Notes: generated by a model not told the origin, from the letters alone. A DNA stretch of 64,000 nucleotides from Bacteroides salyersiae WAL 10018 = DSM 18765 = JCM 12988 (GCF_000381365.1 NZ_KB905467.1:989667-1053666), one strand, 5' to 3'. Shown: positions 1 through 9,819, counted from the first letter of the stretch. Made by a program: numbers and translations.

Positions 1-160
1 TATTAATTGTACCGTTATGGAATTGAAACAATTGACCTAAGGTTATAAATATACCTAGTAATGTAGTATTAATTGTACCGTTATGGAATTGAAACTAATA
101 ATTGGCAGCAGTACCCATTGCACAGGCATCGTATTAATTGTATCGTTATGAAATTGAATC
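1..160. CRISPR. Trailer end of a CRISPR array (three repeats, two spacers visible)
   Basis: Three copies of a 30-bp repeat lie at 1-29 (the first base falls outside the window), 66-95 and 131-160. They are separated by unrelated 36-bp (30-65) and 35-bp (96-130) spacers. The repeat begins GTATTAATTG and ends GGAATTGAAAC, the GAAAC ending common in type I-B and type III systems. The last repeat carries four changes and ends GAATC, as is typical of the leader-distal end, so the array should continue to the left of the window and its leader and cas genes should lie there. No cas gene is present in this window. Type assignment from the repeat alone is an inference. Confidence 0.93.
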
Positions 161-256
161 ATGTGAACCGTAATTTTGTTGGAACAGAGTGTTGTATGTT
201 AATAGCACTACCATGAAATGAGATTTTATAGATATTAAATGAAAGGGTGATCTACA

Positions 257-1897
257 TCACATTGTGAGCGCTTTAAATACCGGTTCTGCCTTTTGTATTT
301 CTGATTCAAATCCAAACCAGTATCCTGCTTGTCCTTCTTGATTGGCGGGCAGGAAACATAAGCGTAATGTCTCTTTGTACTTGCCATAAATGGTTATCCA
401 CGTTTCGGGAGGGATTTGTCGTTTCGTTTTTACTTTTTCTGCCGGAAGTTTCTTTAGTGACATGCCCGCTTCTATCCAAGCAATGCTGACCTGTGTCTGA
501 TAGGCCGGATAATTTTGCTTACAGAATTCATACAAAATCAATCCTCTTTTTTCCAAGCTCAGTGGTTGGTCTATCAAGCCGATTTGCATAAGGTGATCCA
601 GAAAATGATGCAAGAAATGTTCGTTTTCCAACATCAGTGTCCGAGTGATGTTTTGCCAGGTAGGAGTATTATAAAAGCCATCCAGTAAGCGCGAGAGCAC
701 ACGGGCTGTTTGTAATTCGTCTACACTGATTTCTCTTGTTTGTAGGACTTCGTAGGGAGGAAGAGGAGCATATTGAATGCCGAGTTCTTCGGCTCTTCGC
801 CGCATTTCCGTTCCGGGAAGCAATTTCAATGATTCCAGTTGAATCTCTCCTGCACCGTATTCAGCCAGAGTATGTATGTCTTCGAAAATTTCAGAAAGAT
901 GATATAGAGGCAATCCGGCAATGAGATCGGCATGAGTCTCCATATTGTGCAAAGAACATAGATATTTCAATCCGTCTAAAGCATCGGATAAGCGTCCCAT
1001 TCTACGGCTCTGTTCCAGTACTGGTTCGCGCAAACTTTGGATACCGGCTTCCAAGTGTAGCAAACCTTTAGGAAGTCCGGCCAGTTCTTTTTTCAATTCT
1101 TCGGAAAGTAAAGCGGGATGTATTTCCAGATGAAAACAGATATCCGGTGAAAACTCAAGAAACAGGTTTAGTAGTTCTTTGGCCCGCTTGTTGTTGTAGT
1201 TGAACGTACGGTCGAGTACACGGACATTCTTTATTCCATGTCGGTGAATTTCCATCAAGCGTTCACGGATTGTTTCTATTGGAAGTGTTCGTACCGGCTT
1301 CTCTCCACCGCTTACACAGAAAGCACAAGTGTTGAAACATCCTCGTGTTGTCTCTAATTGTACGAATGGTTTGCTCCAGTTAAAGAAACTGCTCTTTTCC
1401 GGCGGGATGAGATGAACAAAGTTCATTACACGGGCAATACCGTTGTCGTGATACAGATTTTTCTTGTCGAGGTAGCATAGTCCAGTGACTGTATCCCATT
1501 GTTCCGGTTGATTTTGATATTGTAACCATTGAGGAAATACTTCTTCACCTTCTCCCCGGAATACACAATCGACAAAAGGATTTTTACGTAGAAAGTCTTC
1601 ATTGTCTCCTAAAAATTCCGGACCTCCCAGAGCGATGCGGCAATAAGGTAGTAATGCTTTGGCCCTTGAGAGAATGTGTAACAGTTGCTCATGATTGAAT
1701 AACCAGTTGGTTGCTGCTATAATATCCGGATGGTGATGATAGATACTGTTTGTCACCATTCCTACGTTTTCATTGATGGTAGCTGAAACGATTTCCCATT
1801 CGAAGGAGTCGTTGGTAGCCATCTGTGCATGTAGTGCCGGTAGCGCCAATGAGGAGTGAGCATAAGAACTGTTTAAGTCGAGCCAAAGAATTTTCAT
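257..1897 (-). CDS. B12-binding domain radical SAM protein (DUF4080 type)
   Basis: A 546-residue protein. The N-terminal part (about 1-130) looks like a cobalamin-binding Rossmann domain. The radical SAM cluster motif CxxxCxxC is clear at Cys187, Cys191 and Cys194, followed by a GGE motif. The C-terminal third matches the DUF4080 tail of this family. The enzyme should bind a 4Fe-4S cluster, S-adenosylmethionine and probably cobalamin; the substrate is unknown. It starts with ATG at 1897, and a TATCTTTG box of the Bacteroides type lies upstream on the minus strand at 1923-1930. It is a lone gene between the CRISPR array and divergent lipoprotein genes. Confidence 0.85.
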   Translation of the reverse strand: MKILWLDLNSSYAHSSLALPALHAQMATNDSFEWEIVSATINENVGMVTNSIYHHHPDIIAATNWLFNHEQLLHILSRAKALLPYCRIALGGPEFLGDNEDFLRKNPFVDCVFRGEGEEVFPQWLQYQNQPEQWDTVTGLCYLDKKNLYHDNGIARVMNFVHLIPPEKSSFFNWSKPFVQLETTRGCFNTCAFCVSGGEKPVRTLPIETIRERLMEIHRHGIKNVRVLDRTFNYNNKRAKELLNLFLEFSPDICFHLEIHPALLSEELKKELAGLPKGLLHLEAGIQSLREPVLEQSRRMGRLSDALDGLKYLCSLHNMETHADLIAGLPLYHLSEIFEDIHTLAEYGAGEIQLESLKLLPGTEMRRRAEELGIQYAPLPPYEVLQTREISVDELQTARVLSRLLDGFYNTPTWQNITRTLMLENEHFLHHFLDHLMQIGLIDQPLSLEKRGLILYEFCKQNYPAYQTQVSIAWIEAGMSLKKLPAEKVKTKRQIPPETWITIYGKYKETLRLCFLPANQEGQAGYWFGFESEIQKAEPVFKALTM

Positions 1898-2012
1898 GTA
1901 AAAAGTTTAACGTTTATGGCTGCAAAGATAAGAAAAAGCAAGCTTTATTTACATACAGTAGATTAAAAACGCTATATTTGTCGATGTATTATTAACAAAA
2001 AAGTATAAGAAT

Positions 2013-2438
2013 ATGAAAAGATTAAACTGTACAAGATTGGCATTGTTATTATTGATATTAGTGCTTGGCTTAGGAGCTTGCGGTGACGATATTTATTACA
2101 CGGACGATTATTTGCGTAACAGCGATGAAAAGTTATGTAATAAAATATGGACGGAAAAGTATGAAACTGATAATGATACGGAGTACTGTGTGCATCAATT
2201 GGAATTTACTCCAGACAGAAGTGGACAGGAAAGATTTGAATATTATCGGTTGGGGGAGTCGCTTCCTGCGCGTACTCTGACTTATACTCTTAGTTGGGAA
2301 TGGATAGATCAGGAAATGGAAGGGATTAAGCTTAACTATGGTGCAGGCAAAGTACATTATTTTGAGAATGTTTGGGTGCGCCAGAATTATCTTTCCGGTA
2401 AATTGGATGGAGTTGAGGTGACATTTAGAAAGGAATAG
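2013..2438 (+). CDS. Small lipoprotein, unknown function
   Basis: A 141-residue protein with a lysine-containing start, a leucine-rich hydrophobic stretch and a lipobox-like LGAC ending at Cys23, so it should be a lipoprotein exported by the Sec system. The mature part is rich in acidic and aromatic residues with alternating beta-strand character; I recognise no family. It has an ATG start, with a TATATTTG box at 1973-1980. Its stop is 9 nt before the ATG of the next lipoprotein gene, so the two are probably one transcript ending at the strong hairpin 2892-2946. Confidence 0.75.
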   Translation: MKRLNCTRLALLLLILVLGLGACGDDIYYTDDYLRNSDEKLCNKIWTEKYETDNDTEYCVHQLEFTPDRSGQERFEYYRLGESLPARTLTYTLSWEWIDQEMEGIKLNYGAGKVHYFENVWVRQNYLSGKLDGVEVTFRKE

Positions 2439-2447
2439 GAAAAGAAT

Positions 2448-2858
2448 ATGAAAGTATTGAATCACATAAAACTGTTACTGGTATTGACGGTGGCTATTTT
2501 GAGTTTCTCGTCTTGTGAGCAAGATGACGAATCTATTTATTACTATATTGTAGATCGTACTTGGGTGGGCGATCTGGGTTTCGCGGTAGGCCCTTATAAT
2601 GTGGAAAGCGGCATTACTTTCAAAGGAAACGATTATGCCATCGATGAGCAGTATTATTATGCCGATGGTGGTGGAGGAAGAGCGGCTACTTTACCTGTTC
2701 GCTGGTGGATAGACATGGGAACTTTGTATCTGGATTATGGACGGGATCATCCTATGTTGGAAATAAGAGGTGTATATGTCAGCGGCCGATTCCTGAACGG
2801 GGAACTTTATGCCGATGGTACATATGAGTTCAGTGTCTCCTTAGAAATGGATAATTAA
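2448..2858 (+). CDS. Small lipoprotein, unknown function
   Basis: A 136-residue protein with a signal sequence ending in a lipobox-like FSSC (Cys23), followed by an acidic EQDDE stretch. Such acidic residues right after the lipid-modified Cys resemble the surface-export signal known for Bacteroidetes lipoproteins. The rest is predicted beta-rich with tyrosine clusters. It pairs with the upstream 141-residue lipoprotein in the same operon; both have a TWVGDL/WTEKYE-like strand after the first 35 residues and may be distant relatives. No function can be assigned. Confidence 0.75.
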   Translation: MKVLNHIKLLLVLTVAILSFSSCEQDDESIYYYIVDRTWVGDLGFAVGPYNVESGITFKGNDYAIDEQYYYADGGGGRAATLPVRWWIDMGTLYLDYGRDHPMLEIRGVYVSGRFLNGELYADGTYEFSVSLEMDN

Positions 2859-2891
2859 AATCGTGTGAGTATGCCAATAGGTATCTTGCCA

Positions 2892-2946
2892 TATATAATG
2901 ATAATGCCCCGTAACACGTTTTGCTACGGGGCATTATCATTATATA
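2892..2946. terminator. Perfect 22-bp hairpin, probable bidirectional terminator
   Basis: Arms 2892-2913 and 2925-2946 are perfect reverse complements (22 bp) around an 11-nt loop. The GC core is TGCCCCGTA/TACGGGGCA with AT-rich flanks on both sides. It lies between the plus-strand lipoprotein operon and the minus-strand rRNA-modification genes, so it can end transcription from both. Confidence 0.85.
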
Positions 2947-2970
2947 TATGGGTATTTCATTTACCGCTTC

Positions 2971-3897
2971 TTATTTTTTCAGAAACAGTTTCTTGAATGC
3001 CGGCGGATATGTAGTTTCGAATTCCATCAATTCGTTGGTCACCGGATGATAGAAGCAGAGTTTGAATGCATGAAGGGCAAGGCGTCCGATAGGATTCGGA
3101 GTGTTTTCTCCGCCGTATCTACCGTCACCAATGATAGGATGTCCTAAGTCTTGCATGTGTACACGAATCTGATTCTTGCGTCCTGTTTCCAGATCCAATT
3201 CCATCAATGAATATCCGTTAGCACGTTTGATTGTGTGATAATGAGTGACTGATTTCGAACCGCCATCATCATATTTGCTGGAGCTTACGTAGAGTGTACG
3301 ATCGGTCAACCAAGAGGTTACCGTTCCATGATCTTTTTCCATTTCACCAGCAACTACTGCTACGTAGCGACGGTCTGTCACGATATCATGCCAATATTCA
3401 CGTAAGGTATGCTGTGTCTTTTCATCTTTGGCAAACATCATCAATCCCGAAGTGTCTCTGTCCAGACGATGTACGATATATATACGGTGGTGCTTTCCCG
3501 AACGTTGCACATACTCGTTGAGAATGGTATATGCCGTACGTTCTTTCTGTCTTTCCGTATTGACGGACAATAGTCCTTCCATTTTCTCCACCACGATGAT
3601 ATAGGCATCCTCGTAGACGATCTTTAGCAAGCGGTTACTGAATTCTTTCCGGCCTTTGTCCTTGCTGATTTCTATTTTCATGCCCGGTTGCAACGGAAAA
3701 TTGAATTGTGTGGTGATAACCTTATCAACGTATACGATACGTTTACTCAACAATGATTTCAACTTAGTGCGGCTGGCATCCGGCATTTTGCTGGCGAGGA
3801 ACTCCATCAGTTCCATAGGCTCTTTTACCGTATATCCCGTATATTGTGCTTTGGCTTTTTCGGCTGCACTTCTTTTTGTTTTTTTCTCTTTAGCCAT
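2971..3897 (-). CDS. RluA-family RNA pseudouridine synthase
   Basis: The protein from the ATG at 3897 is 308 residues. An S4-like RNA-binding region lies near 20-80. The catalytic signature HRLDRDTSG sits at about 143-151, with the nucleophilic Asp at about 146, and RKNQIRVH follows later, both typical of RluA/RluC/RluD enzymes that isomerise uridine in rRNA or tRNA. A longer reading exists upstream, but it would overlap the end of rlmD, and MAKEKK is the expected N-terminus. It sits directly downstream of rlmD, so two RNA-modifying genes are probably co-transcribed. Confidence 0.88.
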   Translation of the reverse strand: MAKEKKTKRSAAEKAKAQYTGYTVKEPMELMEFLASKMPDASRTKLKSLLSKRIVYVDKVITTQFNFPLQPGMKIEISKDKGRKEFSNRLLKIVYEDAYIIVVEKMEGLLSVNTERQKERTAYTILNEYVQRSGKHHRIYIVHRLDRDTSGLMMFAKDEKTQHTLREYWHDIVTDRRYVAVVAGEMEKDHGTVTSWLTDRTLYVSSSKYDDGGSKSVTHYHTIKRANGYSLMELDLETGRKNQIRVHMQDLGHPIIGDGRYGGENTPNPIGRLALHAFKLCFYHPVTNELMEFETTYPPAFKKLFLKK

Positions 3898-3907
3898 ATT
3901 TTCTCTT

Positions 3908-5326
3908 TTATCTGAGTTCGAGTAAAACGACATTCTCAACATGGTGTGTATGTGGGAACATATCGACTGGTTGTACTGCTTTTACTTTATATTTCACGTC
4001 CAACAACTGTAAGTCACGTGCTTGTGTAGCCGGATTACAACTAACATATACAATTCGTTTTGGTTCGGCAAAAAGGATAACATCTACTACATCCTGATGC
4101 ATTCCGGCACGTGGAGGGTCAGTAATGATAACATCCGGACGACCATATTCATTGATGAACTCTTGGGTCAGCATGTCTTTCATATCTCCGGCAAAGAACA
4201 AGGTATTGTCTATCCCATTGATTTCGGCATTCACTTTGGCGTCTTCTATGGCTTCGGGTACATACTCGATACCGATCACTTGGCGAGCTTGGCGGGACAC
4301 GAAGTTGGCAATGGTTCCCGTACCCGTATAAAGGTCGTACACCAATTCGTTTCCTGTCAGTCCGGCAAAATCACGGGCTATCTTATACAGATTGTATGCT
4401 TGTTCGGAGTTGGTCTGGTAGAATGATTTCGGACCGACTTTGAAGCGCAATCCTTCCATTTCTTCGAAAATGTGGTCATTACCTTTAAAAACGTAGACAT
4501 CCAGATCATTGATGGTGTCATTGCATTTATTATTAATAATATATAGCAGAGAAGTAATTTCCGGGAATGTGTCTGCCACGTATTGCAGCAGTTGCTTAAA
4601 GAGCGTCATTTCACTGTCTTCTACGATCTTGCAGATAATAATAACCATTAGCTCACCCGTAGAAGAGGTGCGGATAATCATATTGCGAAGCATGCCTTCT
4701 TGCGAGCGCAGATTGATGAAAGAGTAGTTGTGCTCGTAAGCATAATCACGTACCGCATTACGGATACGGTTGGATATATCATTCTGTAACCAGCATTTCT
4801 CAATAGCCAGCACCTTGTCGAATGCTCCGGGAATGTGGAATCCTACAGCATTCATCTGGTCGTATTTCACTTCTTGTTTTACTTCTTCGTATGTGAGCCA
4901 GCGTTTGTCCGAGAAGGTAAATTCCAATTTATTCCGATAGAATTCGGTTTTGGCGGAACCCAATATCGGAGAAATTTCCGGCAGTTCGATTTTTCCGATT
5001 CTTCTCAGGTTATCTTCCACTTGTTTCTGCTTGTATTTGATTTGCTCTGCATAGGGAAGCACTTGCCACTTACAACCACCGCATATGCCATAGTGCTGGC
5101 AGAAAGGAACGGCACGTGTTGAAGAATATTCGTGGAAATTCACAGCTTCTGCTTCGGCATATTTATTCTTTTTGCGTTTGATTTGCAGATCTACCACATC
5201 ACCCGGTACTACATAAGGAACAAAAATCACCAGGTCGTTTACTTTTGCTATGGCTTTTCCTTCGGCAGCCACATCCGTAATTGTTACCTTCTCTAATAAG
5301 GGAAGTTCTTTTTTCTTTCTTGCCAC
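3908..5326 (-). CDS. rlmD: 23S rRNA (uracil-5-)-methyltransferase RlmD
   Basis: A 472-residue protein with an N-terminal TRAM domain (about 8-65), an iron-sulfur ligand set including Cys76, Cys82 and Cys85 (CxxxxxCxxC) and a C-terminal SAM-dependent methyltransferase domain with YDLYTGTGT and the catalytic VSCNP motif. This is the RumA/RlmD family that methylates U1939-type uridines of 23S rRNA; which uridine is modified here cannot be read from the sequence. The start is GTG at 5326: a stop lies just upstream in frame and no ATG is available. Confidence 0.9.
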   Translation of the reverse strand: MARKKKELPLLEKVTITDVAAEGKAIAKVNDLVIFVPYVVPGDVVDLQIKRKKNKYAEAEAVNFHEYSSTRAVPFCQHYGICGGCKWQVLPYAEQIKYKQKQVEDNLRRIGKIELPEISPILGSAKTEFYRNKLEFTFSDKRWLTYEEVKQEVKYDQMNAVGFHIPGAFDKVLAIEKCWLQNDISNRIRNAVRDYAYEHNYSFINLRSQEGMLRNMIIRTSSTGELMVIIICKIVEDSEMTLFKQLLQYVADTFPEITSLLYIINNKCNDTINDLDVYVFKGNDHIFEEMEGLRFKVGPKSFYQTNSEQAYNLYKIARDFAGLTGNELVYDLYTGTGTIANFVSRQARQVIGIEYVPEAIEDAKVNAEINGIDNTLFFAGDMKDMLTQEFINEYGRPDVIITDPPRAGMHQDVVDVILFAEPKRIVYVSCNPATQARDLQLLDVKYKVKAVQPVDMFPHTHHVENVVLLELR

Positions 5327-5526
5327 TTTTACACCAATCTAATAAATTATTTCGCAAAAATAGGTATTTTTTCGGGATTTCTCTCTATCAGATGAAATAA
5401 TAAAGATTGCAATGTCGAAATTGCATTTTAATAGAAACTTTTTTCATGAAAAGTTTTCTGGTTTGTGAAATATACTTAGATTTGCGAACAGAAAAAATCA
5501 CAATTAGATAACTTTAAATACGTATT

Positions 5527-8247
5527 ATGGACAAAAAAAGAGTTTATACCTTTGGAAATGGCCAGGCGGAAGGCAAGGCCGGTATGAGAAATCTATTGGG
5601 TGGTAAAGGTGCCAATCTTGCAGAAATGAATCTTATCGGGGTTCCTGTTCCTCCCGGATTTACAATCACAACAGACGTTTGTACCGAATATTATGAATTG
5701 GGACAAGATAAAGTCGTAGCTCTCCTAAAAGACGAAGTAGAAAAAGCCATTGCAAATGTAGAAGTACTGATGAAGTCGAAATTCGGCGATATCGAAAATC
5801 CTCTGCTCGTTTCGGTCCGTTCCGGAGCGCGTGCTTCTATGCCGGGTATGATGGATACTATTTTGAATTTGGGCTTAAATGATGAGGTGGTGGAAGGATT
5901 GACCCGCAAAACCGGTAATGCCCGTTTTGCATGGGACTCTTATCGTCGTTTCGTGCAAATGTATGGCGATGTGGTATTGGGCATGAAACCTGTGAATAAG
6001 GAGGATGTCGATCCGTTCGAAGCTATCATTGAAGAGGTGAAACATGCTAAAGGTGTGAAATTGGACAATCAGCTTGAAGTAGAAGACCTCAAGGAACTGG
6101 TGAAGCGCTTTAAGGCTGCTGTAAAAGAACAGACAGGAAAAGATTTTCCGACATGTGCCTATGAACAACTTTGGGGAGCTATTTGTGCCGTATTTAATTC
6201 ATGGATGAACGAGCGTGCCATCCTTTATCGTAAAATGGAAGGTATTCCTGATGAATGGGGGACTGCCGTTTCTGTACAGGCAATGGTATTTGGTAATATG
6301 GGCGATACTTCTGCTACCGGTGTTTGCTTCTCACGCGATGCTGCTACGGGTGAAGACCTGTTCAATGGCGAATATCTGATTAATGCACAGGGCGAAGATG
6401 TGGTGGCCGGTATCCGTACTCCGCAACAGATTACTAAAATAGGGTCTCAGCGTTGGGCTGTATTGGCCGGTGTGACAGAAGAAGTACGCGCCGCTCAATT
6501 TCCTTCTATGGAAGAGGCTATGCCCGAAATCTACAAACAACTGGATGCATTACAGACTAAACTTGAAAATCATTACCGCGACATGCAGGATATGGAGTTT
6601 ACTGTACAGGAAGGTAAATTGTGGTTCCTGCAAACCCGTAACGGCAAACGTACCGGTGCGGCTATGGTGAAAATTGCCATGGATTTGCTCCATCAGGGAA
6701 TGATTGACGAAAAGACCGCTCTAATGCGTGTTGAACCCAATAAGCTGGATGAGCTTCTTCACCCGGTATTCGATAAAAATGCTTTGAAACAGGCGAAAGT
6801 GCTGACTCGCGGACTTCCTGCTTCTCCGGGTGCTGCAACCGGACAGATTGTATTCTTTGCTGATGATGCTGCCGAATGGGCTGCCGGAGGTAAGAAAGTA
6901 GTAATGGTACGTGTGGAGACTTCTCCCGAAGACCTTGCCGGTATGGCTGTTGCACAGGGTATCTTGACTGCTCGCGGTGGTATGACTTCTCACGCTGCCG
7001 TAGTAGCACGTGGTATGGGTAAATGTTGTGTTTCCGGTGCCGGTGCTTTGAATATCGATTATAAGGCACGCACGGTAGAAGTAGACGGTGTTCTGTTAAA
7101 AGAAGGCGATTATATCTCGTTGAACGGTAGTACGGGTGAAGTTTATCAAGGTAAAGTAGAAACGAAAGCTGCCGAGCTTTCCGGTGATTTTGCCGAATTG
7201 ATGGCTTTGGCCGATAAATATACGAAACTTCAGGTACGTACTAATGCCGATACTCCGCATGATGCAAAAGTAGCCCGTGATTTTGGTGCTGTGGGAATCG
7301 GTCTTTGTCGTACGGAACATATGTTCTTCGAAGGTGAGAAGATTAAAGCAATGCGTGAGATGATTCTGGCTGAGAACGCGGATGGACGTCGTAAAGCGTT
7401 GGCTAAAATTCTTCCGTACCAGCAAGCGGATTTTAAAGGAATCTTTAAGGCAATGGCTGGTTGTCCGGTGACTGTTCGTCTGCTCGATCCTCCTTTGCAC
7501 GAGTTCGTTCCGCACGATTTGAAAGGACAACAGGAAATGGCAGATACAATGGGGGTAAGCTTGCAATATATCCAACAGCGTGTAGAATCGCTTTGCGAAC
7601 ATAATCCGATGTTGGGTCACCGCGGTTGTCGTTTGGGTAATACTTATCCGGAAATCACTCAGATGCAGACTCGTGCCATTCTTGGTGCTGCTCTCGAATT
7701 AAAGAAAGAAGGTGTCGAGACACATCCGGAAATCATGGTACCGTTGACCGGTATCCTTTATGAATTCAAGCAGCAGGAAGACGTGATTCGTGCTGAGGCT
7801 GAAAAACTCTTTGCAGAGGTTGGTGATCGTATTGATTATAAGGTAGGTACGATGATTGAGATTCCACGTGCTGCTTTGACAGCCGATCGCATTGCTTCTT
7901 CAGCCGAGTTCTTCTCATTTGGTACGAATGACTTAACACAGATGACATTCGGTTATTCTCGTGATGACATTGCTTCTTTCCTTCCGGTTTATCTGGAAAA
8001 GAAGATTCTGAAAGTAGACCCATTCCAAGTGCTCGACCAAAACGGTGTAGGCCAGTTGGTTCGTATGGCTACGGAAAAGGGGCGTGCGGTTCGTCCGGAT
8101 TTGAAATGTGGCATTTGCGGTGAACATGGTGGTGAACCTTCATCTGTGAAGTTCTGCCATAGAGTAGGATTGAACTATGTAAGTTGTTCTCCATTCCGTG
8201 TACCCATTGCGAGACTTGCAGCGGCGCAGGCCGCATTGGAAGACTGA
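5527..8247 (+). CDS. ppdK: Pyruvate, phosphate dikinase
   Basis: A 906-residue protein, full length for the family. It interconverts pyruvate, ATP and Pi with PEP, AMP and PPi. The N-terminal ATP-grasp part is followed by the swivelling phosphohistidine domain GGMTSHAAVVARG with His489, and then the C-terminal PEP/pyruvate barrel with the catalytic CGICGEHGG (Cys864). In anaerobic Bacteroides the enzyme commonly works in glycolysis/gluconeogenesis. It has an ATG start, is monocistronic, and ends before a clear terminator at 8278-8308. Confidence 0.96.
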   Translation: MDKKRVYTFGNGQAEGKAGMRNLLGGKGANLAEMNLIGVPVPPGFTITTDVCTEYYELGQDKVVALLKDEVEKAIANVEVLMKSKFGDIENPLLVSVRSGARASMPGMMDTILNLGLNDEVVEGLTRKTGNARFAWDSYRRFVQMYGDVVLGMKPVNKEDVDPFEAIIEEVKHAKGVKLDNQLEVEDLKELVKRFKAAVKEQTGKDFPTCAYEQLWGAICAVFNSWMNERAILYRKMEGIPDEWGTAVSVQAMVFGNMGDTSATGVCFSRDAATGEDLFNGEYLINAQGEDVVAGIRTPQQITKIGSQRWAVLAGVTEEVRAAQFPSMEEAMPEIYKQLDALQTKLENHYRDMQDMEFTVQEGKLWFLQTRNGKRTGAAMVKIAMDLLHQGMIDEKTALMRVEPNKLDELLHPVFDKNALKQAKVLTRGLPASPGAATGQIVFFADDAAEWAAGGKKVVMVRVETSPEDLAGMAVAQGILTARGGMTSHAAVVARGMGKCCVSGAGALNIDYKARTVEVDGVLLKEGDYISLNGSTGEVYQGKVETKAAELSGDFAELMALADKYTKLQVRTNADTPHDAKVARDFGAVGIGLCRTEHMFFEGEKIKAMREMILAENADGRRKALAKILPYQQADFKGIFKAMAGCPVTVRLLDPPLHEFVPHDLKGQQEMADTMGVSLQYIQQRVESLCEHNPMLGHRGCRLGNTYPEITQMQTRAILGAALELKKEGVETHPEIMVPLTGILYEFKQQEDVIRAEAEKLFAEVGDRIDYKVGTMIEIPRAALTADRIASSAEFFSFGTNDLTQMTFGYSRDDIASFLPVYLEKKILKVDPFQVLDQNGVGQLVRMATEKGRAVRPDLKCGICGEHGGEPSSVKFCHRVGLNYVSCSPFRVPIARLAAAQAALED

Positions 8248-8277
8248 TAATTATCGTTTATAATTATATCTTGGAGA

Positions 8278-8308
8278 GGGAAGCCATTAAAAACGGCTTC
8301 CCTTTTTT
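8278..8308 (+). terminator. Rho-independent terminator after ppdK
   Basis: GGGAAGCC (8278-8285) pairs with GGCTTCCC (8295-8302), followed by six T residues. Confidence 0.9.
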
Positions 8309-8349
8309 ATTTATCTATTTCGAAGTTTTATAAAAAACTAACTAAAATA

Positions 8350-8380
8350 TTGTTTAGTCAAAACTCTTGTTATATCTTTG
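8350..8380 (+). promoter_or_regulatory. Bacteroides-type promoter for the 172-residue barrel gene
   Basis: TTG at 8350-8352 and TATCTTTG at 8373-8380 are 20 bp apart, a close match to the Bacteroidetes -33/-7 consensus. The CDS starts about 63 bp downstream of the -7 box. Confidence 0.7.
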
Positions 8381-8443
8381 CGCCCCGAAATAAATAGACA
8401 CATGAACTTGCCTATTTTATGTTTAATTTAAAACAAAAGAAAA

Positions 8444-8962
8444 ATGAAAAAACTGTTAGTGTCTTTGTTTGTAATGGTGGCAGCCTTGTCTGTGAATGCT
8501 CAAGATCTTTACATGGGTGGTGTATTTAATTTATGGCGTAATGGTGATGCCAATAGAACTAATTTTACAATTGCCCCCGAAGTCGGTTATAACCTTAATG
8601 AACAGTGGGCGGTAGGAGTTACGTTCTCTTATTCACACGATTATTTTGAGAAAATGAAAAGAAATAGCGTTGCTATTGCACCTTATGCACGTTTTTCTTA
8701 TTATGAGAATAAGATTGTCAGACTGTTTATTGACGGTGGTCTGGGATTTTCAACCAATCGTATAAAAGGTGCTGATAAAGCTACCAATGGTTATGAAATC
8801 GGTTTGAAGCCGGGGATTGCTTTAAAGTTGAATAAGAATTTTAGTCTTATTGCTAAATGTGGCTTCGTGGGCTTCAGGGATGATTATTCGGTGACTGAAG
8901 ACGGTTTTGGTATCAGTTTGCAGAGTGAAGACTTGAGCTTTGGTTTTCATTATGAATTTTAA
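8444..8962 (+). CDS. Small outer-membrane beta-barrel protein
   Basis: A 172-residue protein with a signal peptide (MKKLLVSLFV...VNAQ, cleavage after about residue 20). Amphipathic strands in the OmpA-transmembrane/OMP_b-brl style follow, ending in an aromatic residue (FHYEF), the usual C-terminal signature of outer-membrane barrels. The role is unknown. It has its own promoter, and the stretch after it holds a hairpin near 9016-9052 that probably stops transcription. Confidence 0.8.
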   Translation: MKKLLVSLFVMVAALSVNAQDLYMGGVFNLWRNGDANRTNFTIAPEVGYNLNEQWAVGVTFSYSHDYFEKMKRNSVAIAPYARFSYYENKIVRLFIDGGLGFSTNRIKGADKATNGYEIGLKPGIALKLNKNFSLIAKCGFVGFRDDYSVTEDGFGISLQSEDLSFGFHYEF

Positions 8963-9179
8963 CAGACCGGTTTTGAAAGATTAAAGCGAAGATCCTTTAT
9001 TTTCAAATCAGAAATAGGGAAGGGAGTTCCAATAAATAGGGAATTCCCTTTTCTTGTATGTAATATCTATTTGTTGTATAATTATTAACAATATGTTTGT
9101 TTTTAATGTATTTAAATAATATATTTGTAACATTGTTAACACAGAAAATGACTTTATATTAATTAAAAACATTAAAATT

Positions 9180-9791
9180 ATGAAGAAAGGTATTTTATTA
9201 GTGATGTTCGCTTTATTGTCTTTAGCGGGTTTTTCACAAGTTTCCTGGAATGCTAAAGTCGGTATGAATATCAGTAACTTTACGGGTGATTTGGATGTGA
9301 GTGCTAAGGTTGGTGTTAAATTGGGGGTAGGGATGGAATATGCCTTTAACGATACGTGGTTGTTACAGCCTTCTTTGTTTTTGTCCCAAAAGGGGGCTAA
9401 GTTCAGTGCAACTGTTTCCGGTAATGAAGCTGAAGTAAAGTTCAATGCAATGTATTTTGAATTGCCGATTATGGCGGCAGCGCGTTTCAATGTGGCCAAT
9501 AATACGAATATTGTGGTAAGCGCTGGTCCATATTTAGCTTGTGGAGTAGGAGGAAAAACTAGAACCAAAATGAGTATAAGTGGATCGAAGACGGATATCA
9601 AGGAAAAAACTTTCGGAAGTGACGCCTTTGATCGTTTTGATGCCGGTTTGGGAGTGGGTGTTGCAGCCGAGTTCGGTCGGATTATTGTAGGTATTGATGG
9701 TCAGTTTGGTTTAGTGAAACTGGCAGATCTGAACCTTGACTCTAACCCTAAAAATATAAACTGTGCTATTACTTTAGGATATAAATTCTAA
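9180..9791 (+). CDS. PorT-like outer-membrane beta-barrel protein
   Basis: A 203-residue protein with a signal peptide cut after FSQ (about residue 20). The mature part alternates beta strands and has the pattern VGMNISNFTGD...LGVGMEYAF seen in the OMP_b-brl_2/PorT group, ending TLGYKF. PorT itself serves type IX secretion, but no other secretion gene is nearby and small paralogues of this fold are numerous, so a generic barrel call is safer. An ATG start follows a long AT-rich leader. Confidence 0.82.
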   Translation: MKKGILLVMFALLSLAGFSQVSWNAKVGMNISNFTGDLDVSAKVGVKLGVGMEYAFNDTWLLQPSLFLSQKGAKFSATVSGNEAEVKFNAMYFELPIMAAARFNVANNTNIVVSAGPYLACGVGGKTRTKMSISGSKTDIKEKTFGSDAFDRFDAGLGVGVAAEFGRIIVGIDGQFGLVKLADLNLDSNPKNINCAITLGYKF

Positions 9792-9819
9792 ATGGCCTAA
9801 CTGCCTTGCTGACGCAACA

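Noticed and set aside
7096..7620. Antisense frame over pyruvate phosphate dikinase
   Set aside because: The opposite strand carries uninterrupted, motif-rich enzyme coding sequence.
9008..9601. Long antisense frame of 197 codons opposite the PorT-like gene
   Set aside because: It is the mirror of a real barrel gene with a clear signal peptide; the antisense translation is low-complexity and lacks family features.
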